The translations under genes were made by a program, and so were the position numbers. Under the pieces are notes generated by a model, which was not told the DNA's origin, did no database searches, and saw only the letters and a list, made by a program, of their open reading frames with translations. DNA of 64,000 nt from Sphingomonas sp. Leaf22 (GTDB taxonomy: Bacteria; Pseudomonadota; Alphaproteobacteria; Sphingomonadales; Sphingomonadaceae), in the NCBI RefSeq assembly GCF_001421715.1, contig NZ_LMKP01000012.1, positions 228,501 through 292,500 of the forward strand. Direction: 5' to 3'. Below are positions 8,219 through 17,128 of the stretch, piece by piece; position 1 is the first letter of the stretch; the number at the start of each line of letters is the position of its first letter.

Positions 8219-9514
8219 ATGCAGCTTTCCAGATATTGGCCGTCGTTCGGCGTGCAGGTCGCGATCGGCATGGCGGTCGGCATTGGCCTGGGTTTCGTCG
8301 CGGCGGAGGCGGGCGGTGCGGACGGTGCGCTTGGTACGACGCTGCACACGGTCGGGCAGATCTTCGTCCAGTTGCTGAAGACGCTGGTCCCGGCCTTGGT
8401 GTTCACCGCCATCGTCGGATCGATCGCGGCATTGCGCGACCTGCCCAATGCCGCGCGGTTGGTCGGGCAGACGTTGTTGTGGTTCGCGATCACTGCGCTG
8501 ATCGCGGTGTCGATCGGCATCGTGCTGGGATTGGTGATGCAGCCGGGCCTGCATAGCAGCGCGCCCATCGCCACCGCCGCTACGCCGACCGCCGTCGGCA
8601 GTTGGCTCGATTTCCTGAAAGGGCTAGTTCCCGCCAATCTGCTCGGTCTGACCGCGGTGACGAAACTCGCCGATGGCGCGGCGACGACCACGCTGGGCTT
8701 CAACGTGTTGCAGATCATCGTCGTCGCCATCGCGGTCGGGGCTGCCGCCGTCCGGGTCGGGGCGGCGGGGGAGCCGTTTCTGGCGTTCAACACCTCGGCC
8801 CTGATGATCCTGCGCCGGTTGCTGCGGTGGGTGATCGCGCTGACCCCGATCGGATCGGCGGCGCTGATCGGTGATGCGATCGTCCGCTATGGCTGGAGCA
8901 CCCTGTCGTCGCTCGGCGCGTTCGCGGCGACGGTCTATCTGGGTCTCGGCATCGTCCTGCTGGTCGTTTACCCGCTGCTGCTGGCGGTGCATCGCATCGA
9001 CCCGCTCTGGTTCTTCCGCCGGGCATGGCCCGCGATCCAGATCGGCTTCGTCACCCGGTCGTCGGTCGGGACGCTACCGGTGACGCAGGAACTGACCGAG
9101 CGCGCGCTGGGGGTACCCTCCGCCTATACCGCGTTCGCCGTACCGCTCGGATCGACGACCAAGATGGACGGATGCGCCGCCATCTATCCGGCGGTCGCGG
9201 CGATCTTCGTCGCGCAATTCTTCGGGCTGACGCTGCACGCCGGCGATTACGCGCTGATCGTGATGGTGTCGGTGCTGGGATCGGCGGCGACCGCCGGGCT
9301 GACCGGCGCAACCGTCATGCTCACGCTGACACTGACCACGCTCGGCCTGCCATTGGAAGGGGCGGGGCTGTTGCTGGCGATCGACCCGATCCTCGACATG
9401 GGGCGAACCGCGGTCAACGTCGCCGGGCAGATGCTGGTCCCGCTGATCGTCGCCAAGCGCGAGGGATTGCTGGCCGATCGGTCCGCGCCCGCCGACGTCG
9501 CGCTGGCCGGCTGA
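8219..9514 (+). CDS. DctA-like dicarboxylate/amino acid:cation symporter
   Basis: This 431-residue inner-membrane protein has the DAACS (SDF) fold. Visible family features are a serine-rich re-entrant segment (FVTRSSVGTLPVT), the KMDG-containing segment (GSTTKMDGCAA) and a C-terminal DPILDMGRTAVNVAGQ helix with the conserved Asp and Asn. It should import C4-dicarboxylates or acidic amino acids with Na+ or H+. ATG 8219 is preferred; TTG 8180 would add 13 poorly hydrophobic residues. It is the last gene of the dctB-dctD-FAD protein cluster. Confidence 0.88.
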   Translation: MQLSRYWPSFGVQVAIGMAVGIGLGFVAAEAGGADGALGTTLHTVGQIFVQLLKTLVPALVFTAIVGSIAALRDLPNAARLVGQTLLWFAITALIAVSIGIVLGLVMQPGLHSSAPIATAATPTAVGSWLDFLKGLVPANLLGLTAVTKLADGAATTTLGFNVLQIIVVAIAVGAAAVRVGAAGEPFLAFNTSALMILRRLLRWVIALTPIGSAALIGDAIVRYGWSTLSSLGAFAATVYLGLGIVLLVVYPLLLAVHRIDPLWFFRRAWPAIQIGFVTRSSVGTLPVTQELTERALGVPSAYTAFAVPLGSTTKMDGCAAIYPAVAAIFVAQFFGLTLHAGDYALIVMVSVLGSAATAGLTGATVMLTLTLTTLGLPLEGAGLLLAIDPILDMGRTAVNVAGQMLVPLIVAKREGLLADRSAPADVALAG

Positions 9515-9520
9515 ACCGCG

Positions 9521-10117
9521 TTACAGATTCGGGCCGGCGACCGCGCCCTTTTCCGCCTTGGCCGGCTTGTCGTCGATCGTCTTGAGCAGCACCGGCGAGC
9601 GCGTATCGCGCTTGGCATAGTCGCGCGCCGACAGGCCGGCCATCACGTCGGGCTGATCGGGATTGGCCCCGGCGGCGATCAGGGTGCGCACCATGTCGAC
9701 GTTGCGCAGCTGCACCGCGCGGATCAGCGGCGTCTCACCGCTGCTGTTGCCGAGGTTCAGGTTCGCCTTGCGCGCGACGAGCGCGTTGATCGCCTCGACC
9801 GATCCGGCCTCGACCGCCAGCAGCGCGGGGGTGTTGCCGCGATTGTCCTGGATATTGGGGTTCGCGCCCTTGGCGAGCAGGAAGCGCAAATAGGTCAGGT
9901 TGCCGTTCTTCGCGACGATGTGCAGCGCGCTTTCGCCGGTCGAACGATCCTTGGTATTGATGATCGTCTGGCCCGGCTGGCCGAGGATGTCGTTGACCTT
10001 GTTCCCGTCCTCGTCGCGAACCGCTTTCAGGAACACATAGCCCGGCGACATCTGCTGCGCTCCGGCGGCGGCGGGCAGCATCAGCGCGGCGGCGAGGAGA
10101 AGGCGGATGGCGGACAT
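9521..10117 (-). CDS. secreted ankyrin-repeat protein
   Basis: The 198-residue protein has a cleavable signal (cleavage probably after AAAGA, residue 20). It then has about four ankyrin repeats, with hallmarks such as GESALHIVAKNGN, GNTPALLAVEAGS and GETPLIRAVQLRN. Ankyrin repeats bind proteins; the partner is unknown. The location is presumably periplasmic. The 3' end lies 6 bp from the convergent symporter gene. It is divergent from the SCO gene. Confidence 0.8.
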   Translation of the reverse strand: MSAIRLLLAAALMLPAAAGAQQMSPGYVFLKAVRDEDGNKVNDILGQPGQTIINTKDRSTGESALHIVAKNGNLTYLRFLLAKGANPNIQDNRGNTPALLAVEAGSVEAINALVARKANLNLGNSSGETPLIRAVQLRNVDMVRTLIAAGANPDQPDVMAGLSARDYAKRDTRSPVLLKTIDDKPAKAEKGAVAGPNL

Positions 10118-10187
10118 GGGAACAGGCTCCGAAAGGACGTTACGCGGCTTGCAAGGCGTCGCCTATCAGATCATGGCTGGCAACACC

Positions 10188-10781
10188 ATGAACAGCATCG
10201 TCCGTACCCTCGCGCCAGCGTTCGCGCTGGCCCTTGCCGCCTGCGGCGGGCAGGCCGAATCGCCGGGTGCCCCGCCGCTGGCCGGTGCGCGCATTGGCGG
10301 GCCGTTCGTCCTGACCGATCCTGCGGGCAAGGTGGTGCGCGACACCGACTTCGCCGGCAAATGGCGGATCATGTATTTCGGCTATACCTATTGCCCCGAT
10401 GTCTGCCCGGTCGATGTCCAGAATATCGCGGCGGGTCTGAAGGCGTTCGAGGACGAAGCGCCCGAATTGGGCGCGAAGGTCGTGCCGATCTTCATCACCG
10501 TCGATCCCGAACGCGATACCCCGGCAGTAGTCGGCAAGTTCGTCTCCGCCTTTCACCCGCGCATGGTTGGCCTAACCGGCAGTGCGCAGGCGATCGCCGA
10601 TGCGGCGCGTGCCTATGGCGTCACCTATGCCAAGTCGCAGCCGCCCGGTGCCACCGAATATCTGATGGACCATAGCCGCACCGCGATCCTGATGGACCCG
10701 CAGGGTCGCCCGGTCGCGCTGCTGCCACAGGAAGAAGGCGGCCCGGCCGTCGCCGCCGAGCTGAAGAAGTGGGTCCGGTGA
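10188..10781 (+). CDS. SCO1/SenC family copper chaperone lipoprotein
   Basis: This 197-residue thioredoxin-fold protein has the copper site C69-x3-C73 (YTYCPDVCP) plus H162 (MDHSRTAIL). It has a lipoprotein signal ending LALAAC (Cys19), so it sits on the periplasmic face. SCO proteins load copper into the CuA site of cytochrome oxidase or reduce its cysteines. ATG 10188 is chosen because the signal peptide follows at once; an upstream in-frame ATG would add 27 residues unlike a signal. Confidence 0.88.
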   Translation: MNSIVRTLAPAFALALAACGGQAESPGAPPLAGARIGGPFVLTDPAGKVVRDTDFAGKWRIMYFGYTYCPDVCPVDVQNIAAGLKAFEDEAPELGAKVVPIFITVDPERDTPAVVGKFVSAFHPRMVGLTGSAQAIADAARAYGVTYAKSQPPGATEYLMDHSRTAILMDPQGRPVALLPQEEGGPAVAAELKKWVR

Positions 10782-11212
10782 GCGGGCGCTTCTGGGAAGA
10801 GCTGCCGCTGGCGGCACTCGACCGCGCGCAATGGGAAGCCTTGTGCGACGGTTGCGGCAAATGCTGCCTCCACAAGCTGGAGGATGAGGATACCGGCGAA
10901 ATCCATGCGACCAACGTCGCGTGCAAACTGCTCGACCGGCGCATGGGCCAGTGCAGCGACTATCGCCACCGCCATGCCTATGTTCCCGAATGCGTGCGGC
11001 TGAACGCGCGCAATGTCGGGGATATCGAATGGCTGCCCTCGACCTGTGCCTATCGCCTGCGAAACGAGGGCAAGCCGCTGCCCGACTGGCATTATCTGAA
11101 CAGCGGCGACCGCGAGAGCGTCCATGCCGCCGGTCAGTCGACGCGCGGCTGGACCGTCTCGGAAAACGATGTTGGCGATCTCGAGAACCACCTGACCGAC
11201 CGCATCCTGTGA
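10778..11212 (+). CDS. YcgN/UPF0260-type cysteine-cluster protein
   Basis: This 144-residue protein has the family's cysteine pattern: LCDGCGKCCLHK near the N terminus, then single cysteines in NVACKLL, GQCSDY, PECVRL and STCAYRL. The pattern suggests a bound metal or Fe-S cluster; the function is unknown. The GTG start (10778) overlaps the SCO stop (GTGA), and the end overlaps the next gene's GTG start, so the three genes are translationally chained. Confidence 0.85.
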   Translation: MSGRFWEELPLAALDRAQWEALCDGCGKCCLHKLEDEDTGEIHATNVACKLLDRRMGQCSDYRHRHAYVPECVRLNARNVGDIEWLPSTCAYRLRNEGKPLPDWHYLNSGDRESVHAAGQSTRGWTVSENDVGDLENHLTDRIL

Positions 11213-12012
11213 TCGAAGGGGTCGAGGTCGTCCGCCATCCGCGCGCGCGTGTCGCGCGGCTGTCGGTCGACCCGGCGACCGGTCGGGTACGCCTGACCGT
11301 GCCGAAGCGGATGGCGCTGGCCAAGGCCGTGGCATGGGCGGGCGAGAAGGCCGAATGGATCGCGGCACAGCGGGCAAGGCTGCCGCAGGGGCGGCCGTTC
11401 ATCGACGGCGCGACGGTGCCGGTGGCGGATCGGGCGGTGCGGTTGCGGTGGGTCGAAGGCGGCTCACGGACGGTGCAGTTTGTGTCCGGTGACCAACCGC
11501 ATCCGTCACCCCAGCGCAGGCTGGGGTCTTCCGCGGCGAGGCGCGACGCTCCTTTACCGGAAGACCCCAGCCTGCGCTGGGGTGACGTCGGTGGCGAAGG
11601 AGACGACGCCATCCTCACCTGCGGCGGCCCGATCGAACAATTCCCCGCCCGCATCGAACGCTGGCTCAAGCGCGAGGCGCTACGCCTGCTCGCCGAAGAC
11701 ACCGCGCACTATGCCACAAAGGCCGGCGTCACCGTGGCGCAGGTCGCGATCGGCGACCCGAAAGCCCGCTGGGGCAGTTGCAGTTCGACCGGCACGATCC
11801 GCTATAGCTGGCGGCTGTTGCTCGCCCCCGGCTTCGTCCGGCGGGCGACCGTCGCGCATGAGGTCGCGCACCGCGTACACATGCATCACGGTCCCGCCTT
11901 CCACGCACTGGTCGCCGACCTGTTCGAGGGCGATCCCGATACCGCCCGCCGCTGGCTGCGCGCGGACGGGGCGGCGCTTCACTGGTTCGGGCGGGCGTCT
12001 TCTTCGGAATAG
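11209..12012 (+). CDS. YgjP/DUF45-type zinc metallopeptidase with an internal palindromic insertion
   Basis: The 267-residue protein has the WGSCSS stretch and zinc site of the YgjP family: H217-E218-x-x-H221 (VAHEVAHRVH), with a later His in HHGPAFHAL. Such proteins are roughly 230-240 residues long. The excess lies at about residues 99-126, which are encoded by a perfect long inverted repeat (11505-11586) of the intergenic kind; the frame stays open through it. The insert falls between the N-terminal beta region and the ILTCGGPIEQF strand, away from the catalytic helix, so activity may persist. The GTG start overlaps the previous stop. The end overlaps the convergent PBP gene by 34 bp. Confidence 0.85.
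   Translation: MIEGVEVVRHPRARVARLSVDPATGRVRLTVPKRMALAKAVAWAGEKAEWIAAQRARLPQGRPFIDGATVPVADRAVRLRWVEGGSRTVQFVSGDQPHPSPQRRLGSSAARRDAPLPEDPSLRWGDVGGEGDDAILTCGGPIEQFPARIERWLKREALRLLAEDTAHYATKAGVTVAQVAIGDPKARWGSCSSTGTIRYSWRLLLAPGFVRRATVAHEVAHRVHMHHGPAFHALVADLFEGDPDTARRWLRADGAALHWFGRASSSE
11505..11586. repeat. palindromic element, family B, inside a coding gene
   Basis: Two perfect 28-base arms (11505-11532 and 11559-11586) flank a 26-base spacer. Each arm is itself a hairpin built on CCCCAGC-GCAG-GCTGGGG. A related, more diverged copy is intergenic at 46845-46925. Here the element is read through as about 28 amino acids. Confidence 0.9.
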
Positions 12013-14129
12013 CCGGGCGGCGGCTGACGACGATCGGGCAACGGTCGACGTTGTGCCGGCACGGGCTGCTCGGGACGCTGCTGCCCCCGGCCGAGCGCGC
12101 GGTCGATCCAGTCCTGATCGAGCTGTTCGTCGGGTACGCGCGGCTGCACCGGTGTTTCGTCGTCGTCCGGTTCGGCCTGCGGGTTGCTATCGCCGGGGCG
12201 CGGCTGTTCGATCGGGTTGCCGTCGGGATCGACATAGACCCGGTCGTCGGGCGCACCGTAATAGCTCTCCGCGTCGGGCTCTTCCTGCCATTCGGGCAGC
12301 GTCACCTTGGTATTGAACTCCTCGACCGGGCGGTTCGCCACTGCCTGTCGCATGAACGCAGCAAAGGCGCGCGCGGGGGCGGTGCCGCCCTGCAGCCCGC
12401 CGACCGCCTTCGCATCGTCGCGGCCCATCCACACGCCGGTGGTGATTCCCGACGAGAAGCCCATGAACCAGCCGTCCTTGTACGAACTGGTCGTGCCGGT
12501 CTTGCCCGCGACGGGGCGTCCGATCTGCGCCGCGCGACCGGTGCCGGTATTGACCGCCGTCTGGAGCAGGTCGGTCATCTGTTGTGCGACATAGGGTGCG
12601 ACCAGCACGCGCGAACTATCGACCTGATGCTGATAGATCACCGATCCGTTGGCGGTGACCCGGGTAATGCCATAGGGGACGACCGCCGTCCCGCCGCTCG
12701 CGACCGAGGCATAGGCGCGGGTCAGGTCGATCAGCCGCACGTCGGACGTGCCGAGCACCATCGCCGGTTTGGTGTTGACCGGGGTGGTGATGCCGAACCG
12801 CCGCGCCATGTCGGCAACGGTCGCAAAGCCGACCTCCTGCCCCAGCCGTGCCGATACGGTGTTGAGCGAATAGGCAAAGGCGGTGCGCAGCGATACCTGC
12901 CCGCTATACCGCCGCGACGCGTTGCGCGGGCTCCACCCGTCGATGGTGATCGGCGCGTCGTTGACCTGGCTGTCGGGGTTCATGCCCGCTTCGAGCGCCG
13001 AAAGGTAGACGAACAGCTTCCACGCCGACCCCGGCTGGCGCGTCGCCTGCGTCGCGCGGTTGTAGATCGACGACACATAGTCCTTGCCGCCAACCATCGC
13101 CCGCACCGCACCGTCGCGGTCGAGCGCGACCAGCGCGCCCTGTACCCCGGCGGGGGCGTTGGCGCGGATCGCGGTATCAGCGCTCTGCTGCATCGAAGGG
13201 TCGAGCGTGGTCCACACGTCGAGCGGCGCTTCGGTCTCGTCGATCAGCGTTTCGAGCTGCGGCAGCGCCCAGTCGGTGAAATAGCGGACGCTGTTCTGCT
13301 GCGGTTCGGGGGCCAGCTTGATCGCCTTCGGATCGGCGTCCATTGCCTGGCTCGCGGTGATCGCGCCGGTCTCCTGCATCAGCTTCAGGACCACGCCAGC
13401 GCGACCGACCGCCGCCTCGGCATCGGCGGTCGGCGAATAGCGCGACGGTGCCTTGACCAGCCCGGCGATCACCGCCGCTTCGGACAGCGACAATTCGGTG
13501 CCGGGGTGGTTGAAGAAGCGCCGCGACGCCGCATCGATGCCGTATGCACCACCGCCGAAATAGACCTTGTTCAGGTACAGTTCGAGGATCTGGTTCTTGG
13601 TAAACTTCCGTTCGAGTGCCAGTGCCAGAATGATCTCGCGGAACTTGCGCCCGACCGTATAGCTGTTCGACAGGAAGATGGTGCGCGCGACCTGTTGCGT
13701 GATCGTCGATGCGCCCTGCAACCGCCGGCCGGTGCCGCGGGTCTCGATCGCGAATTTGGTGATGCGCGCGAGTGCCACCGGATCGACGCCCCAGTGCGAG
13801 CGGAAGCGGCGGTCCTCGACCGCGACCATTGCTTCGCGCATCGGGGCTGGGATCTGCGAATAGGGGATCCATTCGCCATAGCTCGGCCCCAGCGAAACGA
13901 GGATCGACCCGTCGGCGGCCCGCACGCGGATCATCTGTCCGTTAGGAGATGATTTGAGCTGGCTGAAGCTCGGTATGCTCGACCTGGCATTATAGACCGC
14001 GACGACCAGCGCGATCACCGCCATCAGCGCAAGGCCGAAGCCGATCCCCAACGTCCAGCGCAGGATGCGCCGCCAGCGGGACGGAGCGGCGGCGGGCCGC
14101 TTTTGCGGACGTTGGGAAGAGCGTGCCAT
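11979..14129 (-). CDS. class A penicillin-binding protein (transglycosylase/transpeptidase)
   Basis: The 716-residue bifunctional peptidoglycan synthase has a membrane anchor at about 22-46. The GT51 domain has catalytic E105 (VEDRRFRSHWGVDP), GASTITQQVAR and RKFTKNQILELYLN. The transpeptidase has S368-x-x-K371 (GSAWK), SLN and KTG (AGKTGTTSS). The C-terminal 100 residues are proline/glutamine-rich and probably disordered. The start at 14129 is chosen over 14195, which would place 22 non-membrane residues first. A second, larger class A PBP lies at 41098-43608. The 3' end overlaps the metallopeptidase gene. Confidence 0.92.
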   Translation of the reverse strand: MARSSQRPQKRPAAAPSRWRRILRWTLGIGFGLALMAVIALVVAVYNARSSIPSFSQLKSSPNGQMIRVRAADGSILVSLGPSYGEWIPYSQIPAPMREAMVAVEDRRFRSHWGVDPVALARITKFAIETRGTGRRLQGASTITQQVARTIFLSNSYTVGRKFREIILALALERKFTKNQILELYLNKVYFGGGAYGIDAASRRFFNHPGTELSLSEAAVIAGLVKAPSRYSPTADAEAAVGRAGVVLKLMQETGAITASQAMDADPKAIKLAPEPQQNSVRYFTDWALPQLETLIDETEAPLDVWTTLDPSMQQSADTAIRANAPAGVQGALVALDRDGAVRAMVGGKDYVSSIYNRATQATRQPGSAWKLFVYLSALEAGMNPDSQVNDAPITIDGWSPRNASRRYSGQVSLRTAFAYSLNTVSARLGQEVGFATVADMARRFGITTPVNTKPAMVLGTSDVRLIDLTRAYASVASGGTAVVPYGITRVTANGSVIYQHQVDSSRVLVAPYVAQQMTDLLQTAVNTGTGRAAQIGRPVAGKTGTTSSYKDGWFMGFSSGITTGVWMGRDDAKAVGGLQGGTAPARAFAAFMRQAVANRPVEEFNTKVTLPEWQEEPDAESYYGAPDDRVYVDPDGNPIEQPRPGDSNPQAEPDDDETPVQPRVPDEQLDQDWIDRALGRGQQRPEQPVPAQRRPLPDRRQPPPGYSEEDARPNQ

Positions 14130-14212
14130 GAAGATGCGCCGGATACCGCTTCCGGGCGGGGGGGCACAAGCCCTGTGCGACGGTGTGCCCGCCACTTACC
14201 CCATGCCGCCCA

Positions 14213-14242
14213 ACAAAAAAGGGCCCGCGTTGCCGCGAGCCC
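14213..14242 (-). terminator. Rho-independent terminator after pnp
   Basis: On the minus strand a GC-rich 9-bp stem with one mismatch (14221-14242, TTGC-type loop) is followed by six T residues (14215-14220). It lies about 24 bp past the pnp stop and ends the large translation operon. Confidence 0.85.
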
Positions 14243-14265
14243 TTCCTTAACCGGATCGCGAACGA

Positions 14266-16617
14266 TCAGTTGTCGGTGATGAACGACGGCAGGCCGGCAT
14301 TGCCGCCTTCGTCCTTGCCCTCTTCGCGACGCGGACGGTCGCCACGGTCACGGCGTGGGCCGCGATCGCCGCCGTCGCGGCGCGGGCCACGATCGCCGCC
14401 TTCGCCACGAGGACCACGATCGCCACCATCACGGCCGCTGCCGTCACGGCGCGGACCACGCGGACCACGGTCGCCGCCTTCGCGCGGTTCGCGCGCCGGA
14501 CGCGAGTCTTCCAGTTCTGCGCCGGTTTCCTGATCGACGACGCGCATCGACAGGCGAACCTTGCCGCGCGGATCGACTTCCAGAACCTTGACCTTCACTT
14601 CCTGGCCTTCGGACAGGACGTCGGCGACCTTTTCGACCCGCTCGTTGCGGATTTCCGAAACGTGGACGAGACCGTCCTTGCCGCCCATGAAGTTCACGAA
14701 CGCACCGAAATCGACGAGGTTGACGACCTTGCCGTTGTAGATCTTGCCGACCTCGGCCTCTTCGACCAGGCCCTTGATCCAGTTGATCGCGGCTTCGATC
14801 TGCGCCGGATCGGACGACGACACCTTGATGACGCCCTCGTCATCGATGTCGACCTTCGCACCCGTGGTCGCGACGATCTCACGGATTACCTTGCCGCCGG
14901 TGCCGATGACTTCCCGGATCTTCGACTTGTCGATCGTGAAGGTCTCGATGCGCGGGGCATGTGCCGACAGCTCGGTGCGGGTCTCGCCCAGCGCCTTGGC
15001 CATTTCGCCGAGGATGTGCGCGCGGCCTTCACTGGCCTGTGCCAGCGCGACCTTCATGATCTCTTCGGTGATGCCGGCGATCTTGATGTCCATCTGCAGG
15101 CTGGTGATGCCCTCGCTGGTGCCCGCCACCTTGAAATCCATGTCGCCAAGGTGATCCTCGTCGCCGAGGATGTCGCTGATGACCGCGTAATCCTTGCCCT
15201 CAAGGATCAGGCCCATCGCGATGCCCGACACCGGACGCTTGAGCGGTACGCCCGCATCCATCATCGACAGCGAACCGCCGCACACCGTCGCCATCGACGA
15301 CGAGCCGTTCGACTCGGTAATGTCCGACAGGACGCGGATCGTGTACGGGAACTCGTCCTTCGACGGCAGCACCGGGTTCAGCGCGCGCCATGCGAGCTTG
15401 CCGTGACCGACTTCGCGGCGGCCCGGCGCACCGAAGCGACCGACTTCGCCGACCGAATAGGGCGGGAAGTTATAGTGCAGCATGAAGCGTTCATAGTGCA
15501 GGCCGTTCAGGCCGTCGATCATCTGCTCGGCGTCCTTGGTGCCCAGCGTGGTGGTGCAGATCGCCTGCGTCTCACCGCGGGTGAACAGCGCCGAACCATG
15601 CGCGCGCGGCAGGAAATGGACCATCGACTCGATCGGGCGGACCGTCTTCGTGTCGCGACCGTCGATGCGGCGGCCGTCCTTCAGGATGGCGGTGCGGACG
15701 ATCTCGGCTTCCAGCTTCTTCACGAGCTTGAGCGTGCCGAGATACTGCGCCGGATCGCTTTCCTTCAGGTCGGCAAGGGCTTCACGCGCCTTGGTGCGGG
15801 CGTCGTTGATCGCGTTCTGGCGGGCCTGCTTGTCGGTCAGCTTGTAGGCTGCCGTCAGGTCCTTGCCGATCAGCGTCTTCAGCTTCTTCTTCGCGGCCGA
15901 CTGGTCGGCGACCGGCGTCAGCTCCCACGGCTCCTTGGCAGCCTGTTCGGCGAGATCGATGATGCAGTTCACGATCTTCTTCGACGCGTCGTGCGCGAAA
16001 ACGACGGCACCCAGCATGATCTCTTCCGAAAGCTCCTTGGCCTCCGATTCGACCATCATCACCGCGTCGCCGGTGGCGGCGACGACCAGATCGAGATCGC
16101 CTTCCTTCACCTGATCCAGCGTCGGGTTCAGGATATAGTCGCCATCGACATAGCCGACGCGCGCCGCACCGATCGGACCCATGAACGGCACGCCCGAAAT
16201 GGTCAGCGCCGCCGATGCCGCGATCATCGCGACGATGTCCGGCTCGTTTTCGCCGTCATAGCTCAGCACCTGGGCGATGACGTTGATTTCGTTGTAGAAG
16301 CCTTCGGGAAACAGCGGGCGGATCGGACGGTCGATCAGGCGGCTGGTCAGCGTTTCCTTTTCGGTCGCGCCGCGTTCGCGCTTGAAGAAGCCGCCGGGGA
16401 TGCGGCCGGCAGCGGAATATTTTTCCTGATAATGGACGGTCAGCGGGAAGAAGTCCTGCCCTTCCTTGACCGAGCGTGCGGCGGTGACCGCGCACAGCAC
16501 CACGGTTTCACCCAACGTCGCGATGACCGCGCCGTCGGCCTGACGGGCAACGCGGCCCGTTTCGAGGGTCAGCGTCTTGCCGCCCAGGTCCATGGTGCTT
16601 TTCTTGATATCGAACAT
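14266..16617 (-). CDS. pnp: polyribonucleotide nucleotidyltransferase (PNPase)
   Basis: PNPase degrades RNA 3' to 5' using phosphate and is a degradosome component. This 783-residue protein has two RNase PH domains (the second with [18 protein letters not shown]), a KH domain ([20 protein letters not shown]) and an S1 domain ([19 protein letters not shown]). The last 85 residues form an unusual arginine/glycine/aspartate tail of repeated GGDRGPRR units, absent from the E. coli enzyme and probably RNA- or protein-binding. It follows rpsO, the usual order, with an intervening terminator at 16813-16839 suggesting read-through or a separate promoter. Confidence 0.96.
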   Translation of the reverse strand: MFDIKKSTMDLGGKTLTLETGRVARQADGAVIATLGETVVLCAVTAARSVKEGQDFFPLTVHYQEKYSAAGRIPGGFFKRERGATEKETLTSRLIDRPIRPLFPEGFYNEINVIAQVLSYDGENEPDIVAMIAASAALTISGVPFMGPIGAARVGYVDGDYILNPTLDQVKEGDLDLVVAATGDAVMMVESEAKELSEEIMLGAVVFAHDASKKIVNCIIDLAEQAAKEPWELTPVADQSAAKKKLKTLIGKDLTAAYKLTDKQARQNAINDARTKAREALADLKESDPAQYLGTLKLVKKLEAEIVRTAILKDGRRIDGRDTKTVRPIESMVHFLPRAHGSALFTRGETQAICTTTLGTKDAEQMIDGLNGLHYERFMLHYNFPPYSVGEVGRFGAPGRREVGHGKLAWRALNPVLPSKDEFPYTIRVLSDITESNGSSSMATVCGGSLSMMDAGVPLKRPVSGIAMGLILEGKDYAVISDILGDEDHLGDMDFKVAGTSEGITSLQMDIKIAGITEEIMKVALAQASEGRAHILGEMAKALGETRTELSAHAPRIETFTIDKSKIREVIGTGGKVIREIVATTGAKVDIDDEGVIKVSSSDPAQIEAAINWIKGLVEEAEVGKIYNGKVVNLVDFGAFVNFMGGKDGLVHVSEIRNERVEKVADVLSEGQEVKVKVLEVDPRGKVRLSMRVVDQETGAELEDSRPAREPREGGDRGPRGPRRDGSGRDGGDRGPRGEGGDRGPRRDGGDRGPRRDRGDRPRREEGKDEGGNAGLPSFITDN

Positions 16618-16812
16618 GTCGTTTCCTTTACGCCGGCGGCCGGATGCGCGCCGGGGCAGCTTGGGTGGAGGTCCACCCCGAGTGTCGGACCGTTAGGCCC
16701 GGTGTCCCGCATCGCCGGATTGCGGCGGGACGGCTTGGCCGGAGATCCGGTCGCAAAGCCTATACCCCGTTTTGCGGGGAATTGGGTGACGGAGTTCGTG
16801 CCGCCCCACATG

Positions 16813-16839
16813 AAAAAAGGGCGGCCCGTCGGACCGCCC
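16813..16839 (-). terminator. Rho-independent terminator between rpsO and pnp
   Basis: On the minus strand a 9-bp GC-rich stem with one mismatch (16819-16839) is followed by six T residues (16813-16818), directly after the rpsO stop. A terminator here is usual for rpsO-pnp, where partial read-through and a second promoter feed pnp. Confidence 0.85.
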
Positions 16840-16847
16840 TTTCTTCG

Positions 16848-17117
16848 TTACTTCCGAAGGCCGAGCTTCGCGATCAGCGTCGTATAACGCTCCGCGTCCT
16901 TCTTCTTCAGATAATCGAGCAGCGAACGCCGCTTGTTGACCAGCATCAGCAGACCGCGACGCGAATGATTGTCCTTCGCATGGGTCTTGAAGTGCTCGGT
17001 CAGGTTCTGGATGCGGGTGGTCAGGATCGCGACCTGCACTTCAGGGCTGCCGGTGTCGCCTTCGGCGCGGGCATGTTCCTGGATGAGGGCCTGACGGTTC
17101 TCAGCGGTAATCGACAT
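16848..17117 (-). CDS. rpsO: 30S ribosomal protein S15
   Basis: The 89-residue protein has the normal S15 length. Conserved stretches include [32 protein letters not shown] and the C-terminal LGLRK. It binds 16S rRNA in the platform of the small subunit. It lies 11 bp downstream of truB. Confidence 0.97.
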   Translation of the reverse strand: MSITAENRQALIQEHARAEGDTGSPEVQVAILTTRIQNLTEHFKTHAKDNHSRRGLLMLVNKRRSLLDYLKKKDAERYTTLIAKLGLRK

Positions 17118-17128
17118 CGTCGTCCTTT

